Assembly (NCBI GenBank): GCA_934278995.1
Contig: CAKQWM010000004.1
Location: 1-64,000, forward strand
From: an uncultured Clostridia bacterium
GTDB lineage: Bacteria > Bacillota > Clostridia > Christensenellales > Borkfalkiaceae
Direction of reading: 5' to 3'
DNA length: 64,000 bases
Shown: piece after piece, positions 41,647-49,479 of the stretch
How positions within the stretch are numbered: position 1 is the stretch's first letter
Layout: each line of letters begins with the position of its first letter
Made by a program: the position numbers and the translations under genes
Notes under the pieces: generated by a model
Seen by the model: the letters and a program-made list of their open reading frames with translations, nothing else
What the model was told of the DNA's origin: nothing
Database searches by the model: none

Positions 41647-43770
41647 TTAGTCCTCGGCTTTTTCGAAAATCCCGAATTTTTTGGCGGGAATACTCAATTG
41701 TGTTCGTCCGCTTACGATTTCTCCCGTGATTACGTTTCTGTACCTTCCTTCAAAGTCGTAAGTAAATTCCGCGTCGTACCTCGGGAAAAACCCAGTAAGT
41801 TTATCGTCCGCTATTACGGCTACGTTTGCGGGCGCGTAAGTTTTTACTCCCGCTTTTTCAATCATATCGCGCAAAAGTCTGCTTCTTAAAGCAAAATCGA
41901 CCGTCAGAATATGGGTTAACCCCTCGTGAGTCTTTCTTGCCGTGATAACGTATCCGTCGTCGGTTTTTTGCAGTACTTCAGCGTCCGTAATAATTTCCAG
42001 AAGCGGATAATCCTGCTTGCAGGTGTGTACTCCGTGCCAATAAATATGTTTGTACTGATCGGCGTGAAGTTGTCTTTCGGCAAGTTCGCGCGTTTTAAAA
42101 CCCGTAACCTTAGTCTGGTTTTCGGGATCGAATCCGTTGTCGCTTATCATGGCGGGCGCGTAATTCCATAAAACCGAGGCGTTCGGGTTAAGTTTTGCTT
42201 TGATTTTGCTCCATAAATCGTAATCCATTACGAAGGCGTGGCAGAACACGACGAATTTATATTGCGTTACGTCTTGTTCCAAAAGGTCGCAAACTCTCAG
42301 GTGATCGACGGGTACTCCGCAAAGTTTTAACTCTCTTTCGAGTTTGTATCTTGCGTTTCTCGCAACGCCCGAACATTGCGCCATGTGTCCGCAACTCGCT
42401 TCGTCTTCGACGAAAACGACTTCGGCGACGGATTTACGTTTTACGGGCGCCCATTTTTTGTAAAACGCCGCTTGGTCGGTAAACATTTTTACCAGAACTT
42501 CATCCGAGTACCAATCGTCGGCGGGCGCGCCGATATCCATCCACCAGAACGAAAAGTTCATGGTAAGAGCGCGATATATTTCCCTCCAGAAAACCGTAAT
42601 CGTGTCTTCGAGCGTTTTGGGCGCTCTGTCGTAATCGGTTTTCAAGGCGTGGTAACTCCTCGAATCGTTTTCTTCCACCCAAAGTTTTTTGTTGGAAATC
42701 GACTGACCGGGACCTTGCGACGCGCCGGGATCTCCCGCAAGACAATAATGATAGGCTTTCGGCGAAGACATAAAATCGATATACGGCGACGCTAAAAGTT
42801 CGTCTATGCCGAGATGCCCTGCGTAACCGACCGTTTCGTCCTGAAGATACCCGAAGAAACAGCCGTTCGGTTTGCCCGATACGTCGTAACAGATTTTTGC
42901 GAAAGTTTCGATGGCGTTTCTGGTAACTTTGCAATGGAACTCAAAAGTATCAATCATTTTACGGTTGTTTGCAAGAAGAAGTTCGCTTAAAGTCATTCCT
43001 CTTTCCGACCAGTATTCCGAAGGAGTCGGTTCGTAAATATCTTCGAGGTTAAGTTTTTCGTTATCGTAAGCCTTTCTGATTGCTTCTATATCGCCGTATT
43101 TTTCAAGTAAAAATTCTCTGAAATGCTTGGTGTTGGAAATACCGAAGTCGCCCCTTCTCGGATCGCCCTGATTGCGCCAGTCGCCCCACCACATGTTTTC
43201 GCCGCAGTTACCGAAACCTCCGATAAAGTAACCGATAATCTGATTTGCGTAAGGTCCGTTTTCGAGATGGGTTATGAGTTTTTTCAAAGCTATGGAATAA
43301 TCGTGAAGCCAGACTTTCGACGAAAACGAAGGTCCCGAAAAAAGCCCCGGACCGCCTTTATTACCGCCGTCGGCGCCCGCTTCGTCGTAATCGGGAGTAT
43401 CAAGACGCGCTAAAATTTCTTCTTTGGTTTTCGGTCCGCCGTAATAAACGCATAATTCTTCGGGATGATTTCTTACCCAGCCGATTCTCGGGTTAAACTG
43501 CAGACGCGGTAAAAAATATCTGTTCGGGTAACCTTTTAAAAGAGTTTCCACGTAAGCGTCGATTCTCGTGTAATCGTAAGTATCGACGCCGTCCCAACCG
43601 GTATCGAGATTGAAACACCTTATTTCAGAACCGATTTTGTCTATAACTTCGTGATTTTTGTAAAAGAAGGCGTGGCGGGGAGTATCGTCTTTGCTGTAAC
43701 CGCCGTAATAAAACGTCCACGGGGTATTGCGCATAATTTCGAGCGCTTCGTTTTTAGTGAGTTTTTTCAT
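41647..43770 (-). CDS. Putative GH42-like (clan GH-A) glycosidase
   Basis: A 707-residue cytoplasmic protein. An N-terminal barrel (about 10-460) contains PRLQFNPRIGWV, GYFIGGFGNCGENMWWGDW and KLWVEENDSRSY; the Glu in WVEEND is a candidate nucleophile. A Rossmann-like domain (about 460-640; VVFCHAFVMDYDLWSKIK) resembles the GH42 trimerisation domain, followed by a short beta-sandwich ending in SIPAKKFGIFE. It resembles beta-galactosidase-like enzymes but is not a standard GH42. Expression probably uses the motif-bearing promoter region 43771-43912. Confidence 0.75.
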   Translation of the reverse strand: MKKLTKNEALEIMRNTPWTFYYGGYSKDDTPRHAFFYKNHEVIDKIGSEIRCFNLDTGWDGVDTYDYTRIDAYVETLLKGYPNRYFLPRLQFNPRIGWVRNHPEELCVYYGGPKTKEEILARLDTPDYDEAGADGGNKGGPGLFSGPSFSSKVWLHDYSIALKKLITHLENGPYANQIIGYFIGGFGNCGENMWWGDWRNQGDPRRGDFGISNTKHFREFLLEKYGDIEAIRKAYDNEKLNLEDIYEPTPSEYWSERGMTLSELLLANNRKMIDTFEFHCKVTRNAIETFAKICYDVSGKPNGCFFGYLQDETVGYAGHLGIDELLASPYIDFMSSPKAYHYCLAGDPGASQGPGQSISNKKLWVEENDSRSYHALKTDYDRAPKTLEDTITVFWREIYRALTMNFSFWWMDIGAPADDWYSDEVLVKMFTDQAAFYKKWAPVKRKSVAEVVFVEDEASCGHMAQCSGVARNARYKLERELKLCGVPVDHLRVCDLLEQDVTQYKFVVFCHAFVMDYDLWSKIKAKLNPNASVLWNYAPAMISDNGFDPENQTKVTGFKTRELAERQLHADQYKHIYWHGVHTCKQDYPLLEIITDAEVLQKTDDGYVITARKTHEGLTHILTVDFALRSRLLRDMIEKAGVKTYAPANVAVIADDKLTGFFPRYDAEFTYDFEGRYRNVITGEIVSGRTQLSIPAKKFGIFEKAED

Positions 43771-43809
43771 AACCGTTCCTCTATTATTTAAACTTAATTT
43801 ATTCTATCA

Positions 43810-43827
43810 TAACACTCGTAAGTGTTA
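43810..43827. promoter_or_regulatory. Operator-like palindrome
   Basis: TAACACT, loop CGTA, AGTGTTA: perfect 7-bp arms. It overlaps a possible minus-strand promoter (TTAACA, 16 bp, TAGAAT) of the enzyme operon. Confidence 0.5.
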
Positions 43828-43853
43828 ATCTCAGGTTACATTTTGTTAAAAAC

Positions 43854-43870
43854 AATTGACAAATTTGCAC
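43854..43870 (-). promoter_or_regulatory. Conserved 17-bp motif upstream of enzyme operon
   Basis: On the minus strand GTGCAAATTTGTCAATT. It is nearly identical to 38112-38128 and lies about 25 bp upstream of the possible -35, suiting an AraC-type activator. Confidence 0.6.
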
Positions 43871-43912
43871 ACCGCATTTTTACGCATAGAATCTGCGAAA
43901 ACGAGTAGTTTT

Positions 43913-44587
43913 TTATAAAATTTCGTTGATTGCGGTATATATTCTGTCGGCGATTATTCTCATTCCTTTGTCGCCGGGATGCAGCCTTACTCCTTCGTGA
44001 GTGAATTTTTCTCTGTCGCCTTGATTTTCTTCGTCTTCCGAGATATCGTCGAGTCTTAAGTAACTATACCCGTTTTTAAGGCAAAGTTTTATCAAAAACG
44101 GCTCTATAGGTCGGTTTTTAAAGTATGAACCCGTAACTATAACCTTGGTTTTTTCGTTCTTACAAGCATCGATAAGGCGTTTAAACGACGTGATAAATAT
44201 GTTTTCGTCCTCAAAAGGATAGACGTTATCGCCTAATCTTACGATGATTATTTCAGGATTGAAAATAAGTTCGTCGGATAAAAAATCAAGCGCGTTTTCT
44301 TTATAAAAATCAGATTCGAATTCCGACGCCTGCGATACCGAAAAATAAGGGTTTCTTCCGTCTTGTTTCAGCCTTGAAAACAACAGATGAACGTAATCGT
44401 TTTCTTTACTGCTCGCCGCCATGCCGTAGTCGCCCGACCAGCCGAGTTCTATCGACGGCGAATGTCTTGTGACGGAGTTGCCGAATATCAGAACTCTTAG
44501 TCCCTTTTCGTCGTTTCCGAGGTAATAAATGCGAGAGCCTTCAATCTGATTTTCTCTGTTAACGTTGTTTTCGTTTACGGTTGCCAT
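43913..44587 (-). CDS. Divergent SGNH-type hydrolase
   Basis: A 224-residue protein without a signal peptide. Block I reads LIFGNSVTRHSP, with Asn instead of the usual Asp in GDS but Ser kept. Block III is VRLGDNVYP and block V is EGVRLHPGDKGM, with His conserved. It is probably a sugar esterase. Its coding sequence contains an in-frame copy of the TATA-core motif (44094-44124). It lies 7 bp after the EamA gene. Confidence 0.85.
   Translation of the reverse strand: MATVNENNVNRENQIEGSRIYYLGNDEKGLRVLIFGNSVTRHSPSIELGWSGDYGMAASSKENDYVHLLFSRLKQDGRNPYFSVSQASEFESDFYKENALDFLSDELIFNPEIIIVRLGDNVYPFEDENIFITSFKRLIDACKNEKTKVIVTGSYFKNRPIEPFLIKLCLKNGYSYLRLDDISEDEENQGDREKFTHEGVRLHPGDKGMRIIADRIYTAINEIL
44094..44124 (-). 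repeat. TATA-core element 14 inside a coding sequence
   Basis: On the minus strand: AAAAACCGACC, core TATA (44105-44108), GAGCCGTTTTTG. It encodes part of FKNRPIEPFLIK without breaking the frame. It may be coincidence or an ancient insertion. Confidence 0.4.
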
Positions 44588-44594
44588 TTTTCAC

Positions 44595-45536
44595 CTATAA
44601 TGAATTGACTATAATAATGAACGCGATACCAAAAGTACCGAGTATAAGCCCTATAATCTGATTTTTATCGAGTTTTTCTTTCAGGAAGATAAAACCGGAC
44701 GCAATACTTAAAACGAGCGGAATACCGTTTACGAGCGGGAAAAACGTAGCGGCGGGTATTATTCCCGATAAATATAGGTTAAAAACATGATTGATTGCGT
44801 TGAAAAGTCCCGCTATAAGCCCGTAAACGGCATATTTTAATAAAACAGTCTTTAACGCGGAGTCTTTTTTTTCGCTTACCGATAATTCGACTTTTTCCTT
44901 CTTTTTACCTGCTTTTAATTTAAAAAACAACGTCGCTGAAGCCGAAAAAATCATCATACACAAAAAAGAAACTATCAAAAAAGAAACAAGTTCTTCTTTA
45001 TACGCGCTTTCCTGATGCAGTTTTTGCATAAGTCCTATGCCCGTGCAGAACAGCATGGATAAGACGCTTAAAATAAGCCATTTTAAGTTCGCTTTCTTTT
45101 CGTTCTCTTTTTTAGCGCAAAAAAACGATGAAGCAACTAAAAACGCCAACGCTATAGGCAGAAAAGGATTAAATTTTTCTTTAAATAAAACCGCTCCCGA
45201 AAGCGCAGTAAATACTGTCGAAAAGTTTACAATTACGACCGTCAGCGACATGGGACCTTCTTTATACGCCGCCAGCGAACAAACGGTAAACACGAAGTTA
45301 ACTAGCCCGAATAAAACGCCGATAAAAGCCGAATACGCCGAAACGTAAAATTTAAAACCGCTTATCACAAAAAGAAAAATCACCGTAAATAATGCGATTA
45401 AAAAAGAATCTTTGTATTTTTCCGAAGAATTTTCACCGTACTTTTTAGAATGAAAAGACATTACCGTATTTAGCGCCGCATTGCCGAAAACCGAGATTGC
45501 GAGCAATAAATACGGGTGCAAAAAAGAAAAAATCAT
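44595..45536 (-). CDS. EamA/DMT-family transporter
   Basis: A 313-residue membrane protein with about ten helices in two EamA-like halves (AYKEGPMSLTVVIVNFSTVFTALSG in the first, LVNGIPLVLSIASGFIFLKEKL in the second). The loop between halves is long and Lys-rich. Substrates of this superfamily are diverse; here it may export a sugar by-product or take up a sugar. It lies between the GH28 and SGNH genes with 3- and 7-bp gaps. Confidence 0.88.
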   Translation of the reverse strand: MIFSFLHPYLLLAISVFGNAALNTVMSFHSKKYGENSSEKYKDSFLIALFTVIFLFVISGFKFYVSAYSAFIGVLFGLVNFVFTVCSLAAYKEGPMSLTVVIVNFSTVFTALSGAVLFKEKFNPFLPIALAFLVASSFFCAKKENEKKANLKWLILSVLSMLFCTGIGLMQKLHQESAYKEELVSFLIVSFLCMMIFSASATLFFKLKAGKKKEKVELSVSEKKDSALKTVLLKYAVYGLIAGLFNAINHVFNLYLSGIIPAATFFPLVNGIPLVLSIASGFIFLKEKLDKNQIIGLILGTFGIAFIIIVNSL

Positions 45537-45539
45537 AAA

Positions 45540-47057
45540 TTATTCGATAGTAAAATCTTTGGAAAAACTTACCGACAGCACAACGTTGTTGTAGTTGACT
45601 TTTTCGCCGTTTACCGTAATATTTTTGAGTTTTATGTTTTTGTGTATTTTGTTTTTTACCACGCTGTCGATCAAGACTGGCAATTTGTACGCCTCGCCTT
45701 CCTTGCCGATTTTTTCGTCGTAATACACTTTGACGTTTTCCATAAGAACGTTTTCTATAACGGCGGCTTTAGGGCCTTTTTTGTAAACGTCGTAATACCA
45801 GTTATAAATTTCGTCGGCGTTTATAGAGCCGAGCATACGATAGTTTACGGCGTTAAAAAGTTGAGTTACGTTTATTTCGTTTTCCCTGGAATACTTTTTG
45901 TCGATATCGGTTTGTAACTGATGAGGCGTATAGTAACTTTCGCATTCGAGCGAACAATCGATATATCTGACGTCGTGTACGTATGCAAAATCGCCGTTCT
46001 GAATATCGAAGGCTACGTCGTCGCATTTTATTATTTTTACGTTTTTATAAGTAACGTCGTATATTTCGTCGGCAAAAGTTTCCAAACCTATTTCGCACGC
46101 TCTGCCCCAATCGTTGCTCAACACGATATTTTCAAACAAAAAACCGTACGAATCGCGTGAGCCGTAACTTATTCCTTTTACGCACAAGCAATCGTCGAAA
46201 ACGCTTACGAATGAATTTTTGACGACTACTTTCCGGCAGTTCATAAAATCGATACCGTCCGTATTGTAACGCCATTGACCGAATATTTTTACGTCGCTTA
46301 TATAAATATTTTGCGAAGACTCGCAGTTTATCGAGTAACAAGCGGAATTTACGAGAGATATTCCTTCAATCGTAACGTTGTCCGCGTCAAAAAGTTTTAC
46401 GTTACCGATACAGCATGGTATCTCTTCCCCCAGACAGTAACAGTTACCGAGACCTCTTGATTCGTAAGAATCGTCCATAACTCCGTTGCCGTAGATTTTT
46501 ACGTTTTCTGCGTTTTTTACGTAAACGTTTCCGTAAAGGTAGGCGTCTTTATCGAGATAAAGTGTTTCTCCGCTTTTTAAAACGAAATCTCTTCTTGTGA
46601 TTCCCGGTTTTACGTAATAGGTAACTTCGGACTCGTCGGGCTTAGTATAAAGTTCGGAATAAAACAAGTATAACGGAGAATGGCTCCCGTTTACGTGGAG
46701 AACGTATTGCCCGTGATCGCTTATTTTAAACGAAATATCGTTAGCCGACGTTTTTGCTTTTATTCTCGCTTCGTAAGGCTTGACTTTTACGAATTCTATT
46801 TTTCTTTTCGATTTTACCGTGACGTTTAACTCTTCGTCACCCATCAGATTAACGAAGTACGCCGTTTCGGTCTGATCTTCGCTCCTTTGAAATCCCGTGT
46901 ATCTTTTATTGAAAGGATATTTTGAAATCGTACAGGAATACACGGGAATCATTATGCCGTTTACGGTAACGGAATAAGCCTCCCGATGATTGATAAACGG
47001 GCAGAAGTCCGTTTTTGCCGCCTTAGAGTAGTTTGTAAAATCCGAATAAGTGAACAT
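45540..47057 (-). CDS. Glycoside hydrolase family 28 (polygalacturonase-like)
   Basis: A 505-residue cytoplasmic enzyme. An N-terminal beta-sandwich (about 1-145) precedes a right-handed beta-helix (about 150-500). The GH28 core is present as WRYNTDGIDFMNC and SVFDDCLCVKG (catalytic Asp residues). The usual GHG segment is replaced by WGRACEIGLE, as in some bacterial exo-acting members. It suggests pectin, rhamnogalacturonan or a related galacturonan-like substrate. The start codon has no clear ribosome site. Confidence 0.9.
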   Translation of the reverse strand: MFTYSDFTNYSKAAKTDFCPFINHREAYSVTVNGIMIPVYSCTISKYPFNKRYTGFQRSEDQTETAYFVNLMGDEELNVTVKSKRKIEFVKVKPYEARIKAKTSANDISFKISDHGQYVLHVNGSHSPLYLFYSELYTKPDESEVTYYVKPGITRRDFVLKSGETLYLDKDAYLYGNVYVKNAENVKIYGNGVMDDSYESRGLGNCYCLGEEIPCCIGNVKLFDADNVTIEGISLVNSACYSINCESSQNIYISDVKIFGQWRYNTDGIDFMNCRKVVVKNSFVSVFDDCLCVKGISYGSRDSYGFLFENIVLSNDWGRACEIGLETFADEIYDVTYKNVKIIKCDDVAFDIQNGDFAYVHDVRYIDCSLECESYYTPHQLQTDIDKKYSRENEINVTQLFNAVNYRMLGSINADEIYNWYYDVYKKGPKAAVIENVLMENVKVYYDEKIGKEGEAYKLPVLIDSVVKNKIHKNIKLKNITVNGEKVNYNNVVLSVSFSKDFTIE

Positions 47058-47198
47058 ATGCTTTTACATTGCCGTTTTTTGTTTAATTTTACGACTTTAT
47101 TGTTTTAAAGGAATAAATTTTTACATTGTTATCTGCGAAGTTTACAAATCTATAAATTTTGTAAAATCGACAAAAGGATTTTTTTCCTTTAAAAAATT

Positions 47199-47226
47199 AA
47201 AAAACGCCGAAGATTAGCGTTTTTTT
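47199..47226. terminator. Bidirectional terminator
   Basis: AAAAAACGC, loop of 9, GCGTTTTTTT directly after the small gene at 47232-47537 (minus). Confidence 0.75.
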
Positions 47227-47231
47227 AAAGT

Positions 47232-47537
47232 TTAAGCGTTTAATCGATTTACTTTCCGTTTCTTTTCGTTTATGATAGTTCGGTTACACTTAAATTCGTC
47301 GTTTTCAAGGCTGAAACACGTTATTTTTAATAGCCTTGAAAGGTTTTTTAATATTTGCTTTTCGGCAAGTTTTCGGATTATTCCGTTTTTAATAAGGCGT
47401 TTGTCAAAAAGTACGATATCTCTATGAAAAAACCTTTGCGCCGTAAGCAAAACGTCGTAAGCGCCCGGAATAATAAGGACGCAATTATAACGATAATTTA
47501 TAATTGACTTTTTAAAATATTTCTTCCCAAATAACAT
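47232..47537 (-). CDS. Small hypothetical protein, doubtful
   Basis: A basic 101-residue reading with no recognised domain. Against it: no ribosome site before the ATG and unusual codon and residue make-up (many Lys, Asn and Ile). For it: a terminator follows immediately, and no better gene occupies this stretch. It may be a decayed gene. Confidence 0.3.
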   Translation of the reverse strand: MLFGKKYFKKSIINYRYNCVLIIPGAYDVLLTAQRFFHRDIVLFDKRLIKNGIIRKLAEKQILKNLSRLLKITCFSLENDEFKCNRTIINEKKRKVNRLNA

Positions 47538-47556
47538 ACTTTAAGTGTAAAAAGCG

Positions 47557-47588
47557 TTAATAATCGACCTATAGAGGGACTTTTAGGT
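47557..47588 (+). repeat. TATA-core element 15
   Basis: Left half AATAATCGACC, core TATA at 47570-47573, right half GAGGGACTTTTAG. It is the first intergenic copy after the 24-47 kb gap. Confidence 0.65.
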
Positions 47589-47603
47589 TAATTTCTCAAT
47601 ATA

Positions 47604-47638
47604 AAAGACCGCAAAGAAATATTCCTTGCGGTCTTTTT
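47604..47638. terminator. Terminator after fucO
   Basis: AAAGACCGCAA, 11-base loop, TTGCGGTCTTTTT: perfect 11-bp stem, 60 bp past the fucO stop codon. Confidence 0.85.
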
Positions 47639-47696
47639 GCCGTTAGTATGGAATTTAGTCGTATATTAACTATCTATATATGCTATCGCTTACTTA

Positions 47697-48845
47697 TTAA
47701 AGCATGCTTTCGTAAAGTTTTTTGATTTCTTCAACCGAAGTTTCTCTCGGGTTACCCGGGCGGCAAGCGTCGGCGTAAGCCGATTTTGCCAAAAAGTCGA
47801 GGTCTTCTTTTTTAACGATGTCTTTAAGATTTGCGGGAATACCTACGTCTTCGGAGAGTTTTCTGACGGCGGAAATCGCCGCTTGTCTTGCTTTGTCTAT
47901 CGGCATTTGCTTGGCTTCTTCAACGCCCATCGCAACGGCGATATCGCGGTATTTTTCACCCGTTGCGGGCGCGTTATATTCCATAACAACGGGAAGAATA
48001 ATAGCGTTTGCGACGCCGTGAGGGGTATCGTACAAAGCGCCCAAAGGATGCGCCATGGAGTGAACAAGCCCTAACCCTACGTTTGAAAAGCCCATGCCCG
48101 CTACGTATTGACCGAGCGCCATGCCTTCCCTGCCCGCTTGCTCGTTTTTAACCGCGGAACGCAGGTTTTCGGAAATAATCTTAATTGCGGTAATATGGAA
48201 CATGTCGGAAAGTTCCCACGCGCCGAGCGTAATATAACCTTCGATTGCGTGCGTCAGCGCGTCCATACCCGTTGCGGCGGTAAGTCCTTTCGGCATAGAA
48301 CTCATCATCTCAGGATCGATAACGGCAACGACGGGGATATCGTGAACGTCCACGCAAACCATTTTTCTGTCCTTTTCGGCGTCGGTTATAACGTAGTTGA
48401 TAGTAACTTCCGCGGCGGTTCCCGCAGTTGTGGGAACGGCGATAATGGGAACGCATTTATTTTTTGTGGGAGCAACGCCTTCAAGCGAACGCACGTCGGC
48501 AAATTCGGGGTTGTTTGCGATAATGGCGATTGCTTTCGCCGTATCTATCGAAGAACCGCCGCCTACCGCCACGATGCAGTCGGCTTGGCTTTGTCTGAAA
48601 GCGTTTACGCCCGTCTGAACGTTTTGAATAGTCGGGTTCGGTTTGATGTCGGAATATACTTCGTACGCTATAAATGCGTTATCGAGAACGCCCAGAACTT
48701 TTTGAGTTACGTTGAATTTAATAAGATCCGGATCGGAACATACGAACGCTTTTTTATAACCGCGCGCGATAATTTCGTTTGCGATTTCTGCTATGGCGCC
48801 TTTGCCGTGATAACTCGTTTCGTTTAGTACAAATCTTTTTGCCAT
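47697..48845 (-). CDS. fucO: Lactaldehyde reductase (iron-dependent alcohol dehydrogenase)
   Basis: A 382-residue group III alcohol dehydrogenase that closely follows Escherichia FucO along its whole length. It has the NAD site GGGSSIDTAKAI, the shared stretch NNPEFADVRSLEG, PTTAGTAAEVTINYVIT, and the iron ligands in DALTHAIEGY and VHSMAHPLGALYDTPHG. It reduces L-lactaldehyde from fucose or rhamnose breakdown to 1,2-propanediol, regenerating NAD+. The ATG at 48845 is chosen (AAGGAG upstream); an in-frame extension to 48905 adds an unlikely basic leader. It has its own promoter at 48986-49014. Confidence 0.92.
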   Translation of the reverse strand: MAKRFVLNETSYHGKGAIAEIANEIIARGYKKAFVCSDPDLIKFNVTQKVLGVLDNAFIAYEVYSDIKPNPTIQNVQTGVNAFRQSQADCIVAVGGGSSIDTAKAIAIIANNPEFADVRSLEGVAPTKNKCVPIIAVPTTAGTAAEVTINYVITDAEKDRKMVCVDVHDIPVVAVIDPEMMSSMPKGLTAATGMDALTHAIEGYITLGAWELSDMFHITAIKIISENLRSAVKNEQAGREGMALGQYVAGMGFSNVGLGLVHSMAHPLGALYDTPHGVANAIILPVVMEYNAPATGEKYRDIAVAMGVEEAKQMPIDKARQAAISAVRKLSEDVGIPANLKDIVKKEDLDFLAKSAYADACRPGNPRETSVEEIKKLYESML

Positions 48846-48985
48846 GGTTTTACTCCTTATCCTGTTAATCGAAAAATTACGATTTCGTCTTTTAAGTATA
48901 ATCAACGACGAAAGTTTTTAAACTTAAATTTTGTTATAAACGCGTCGGGAAAATACTATACGATGAAATCCTCTTTGTAAAACAT

Positions 48986-49014
48986 ATTATAACTTGCAAA
49001 TTGTTCAGTGGCAA
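48986..49014 (-). promoter_or_regulatory. fucO promoter
   Basis: On the minus strand TTGCCA, 17-bp spacer, TATAAT. The predicted leader is about 135 nt. Confidence 0.75.
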
Positions 49015-49157
49015 GTAAATTGTAATAATATTACGCAAAACCCGAAATTCTCACCCGTTTTTCGATAAACCGATACAAAAGAGTAAAATCGAAGTAAAAA
49101 AGCGTTTAAAAAGGTTGTTTTTTTCGCCGCGCAAAACTTCAATTAAATACAAAAAAC

Positions 49158-49194
49158 TTAAAATATCGACCTATAAGCCCGTTATCGGCTTATT
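49158..49194 (-). repeat. TATA-core element 16
   Basis: On the minus strand: CCGATAACGGGCT, core TATA (49172-49175), GGTCGATATTTTAAG. Confidence 0.65.
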
Positions 49195-49392
49195 TTGATG
49201 TAATTTTAAACGTTTATTCAACCTAAACGTTTATAAAACACCGCTTTTTAACGGTTTATTATATTTTAAAAAAACGCGTCAATTTTTTTCGTTTTTTCGG
49301 ACGGACGTGTAAAATACGATTTTTTTACTGCAATCCGCGCCGTCGCTTAACGTTAAACCGACTTTAAACTTATGTAAAAGCCGTTAAAAAAA

Positions 49393-49434
49393 CCGCCTGT
49401 ATGTCGAATAACGGACATATAGGCGGACTTTTTA
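49393..49434. terminator. TATA-core element 17, fucI terminator
   Basis: CCGCCTGTATGTC, 8-base loop, GACATATAGGCGG (one mismatch), with T-runs on both sides. On the minus strand it follows fucI and acts as its terminator. The core TATA is at 49418-49421 and the right half is GGCGGACTTTTT. Confidence 0.8.
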
Positions 49435-49479
49435 TTATTTAATTACTGTTAATTAACTTAAAAACGCTACTGTTTTACG

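Larger units (their letters stand above)
49015..49479. other. Intergenic gap between fucI and fucO
   Basis: AT-rich sequence upstream of the fucO promoter with no ORF of note. It contains elements 16 and 17. Confidence 0.6.

Noticed and set aside
44805..44830. GCTATAAGCCCGTAAACGG in the EamA gene as another TATA-core element
   Set aside because: The match is partial and is explained by an ordinary transmembrane segment (YGLIAG).
48108..48827. Plus-strand 239-residue ORF opposite fucO
   Set aside because: fucO is certain on the other strand; this reading is its antisense shadow.
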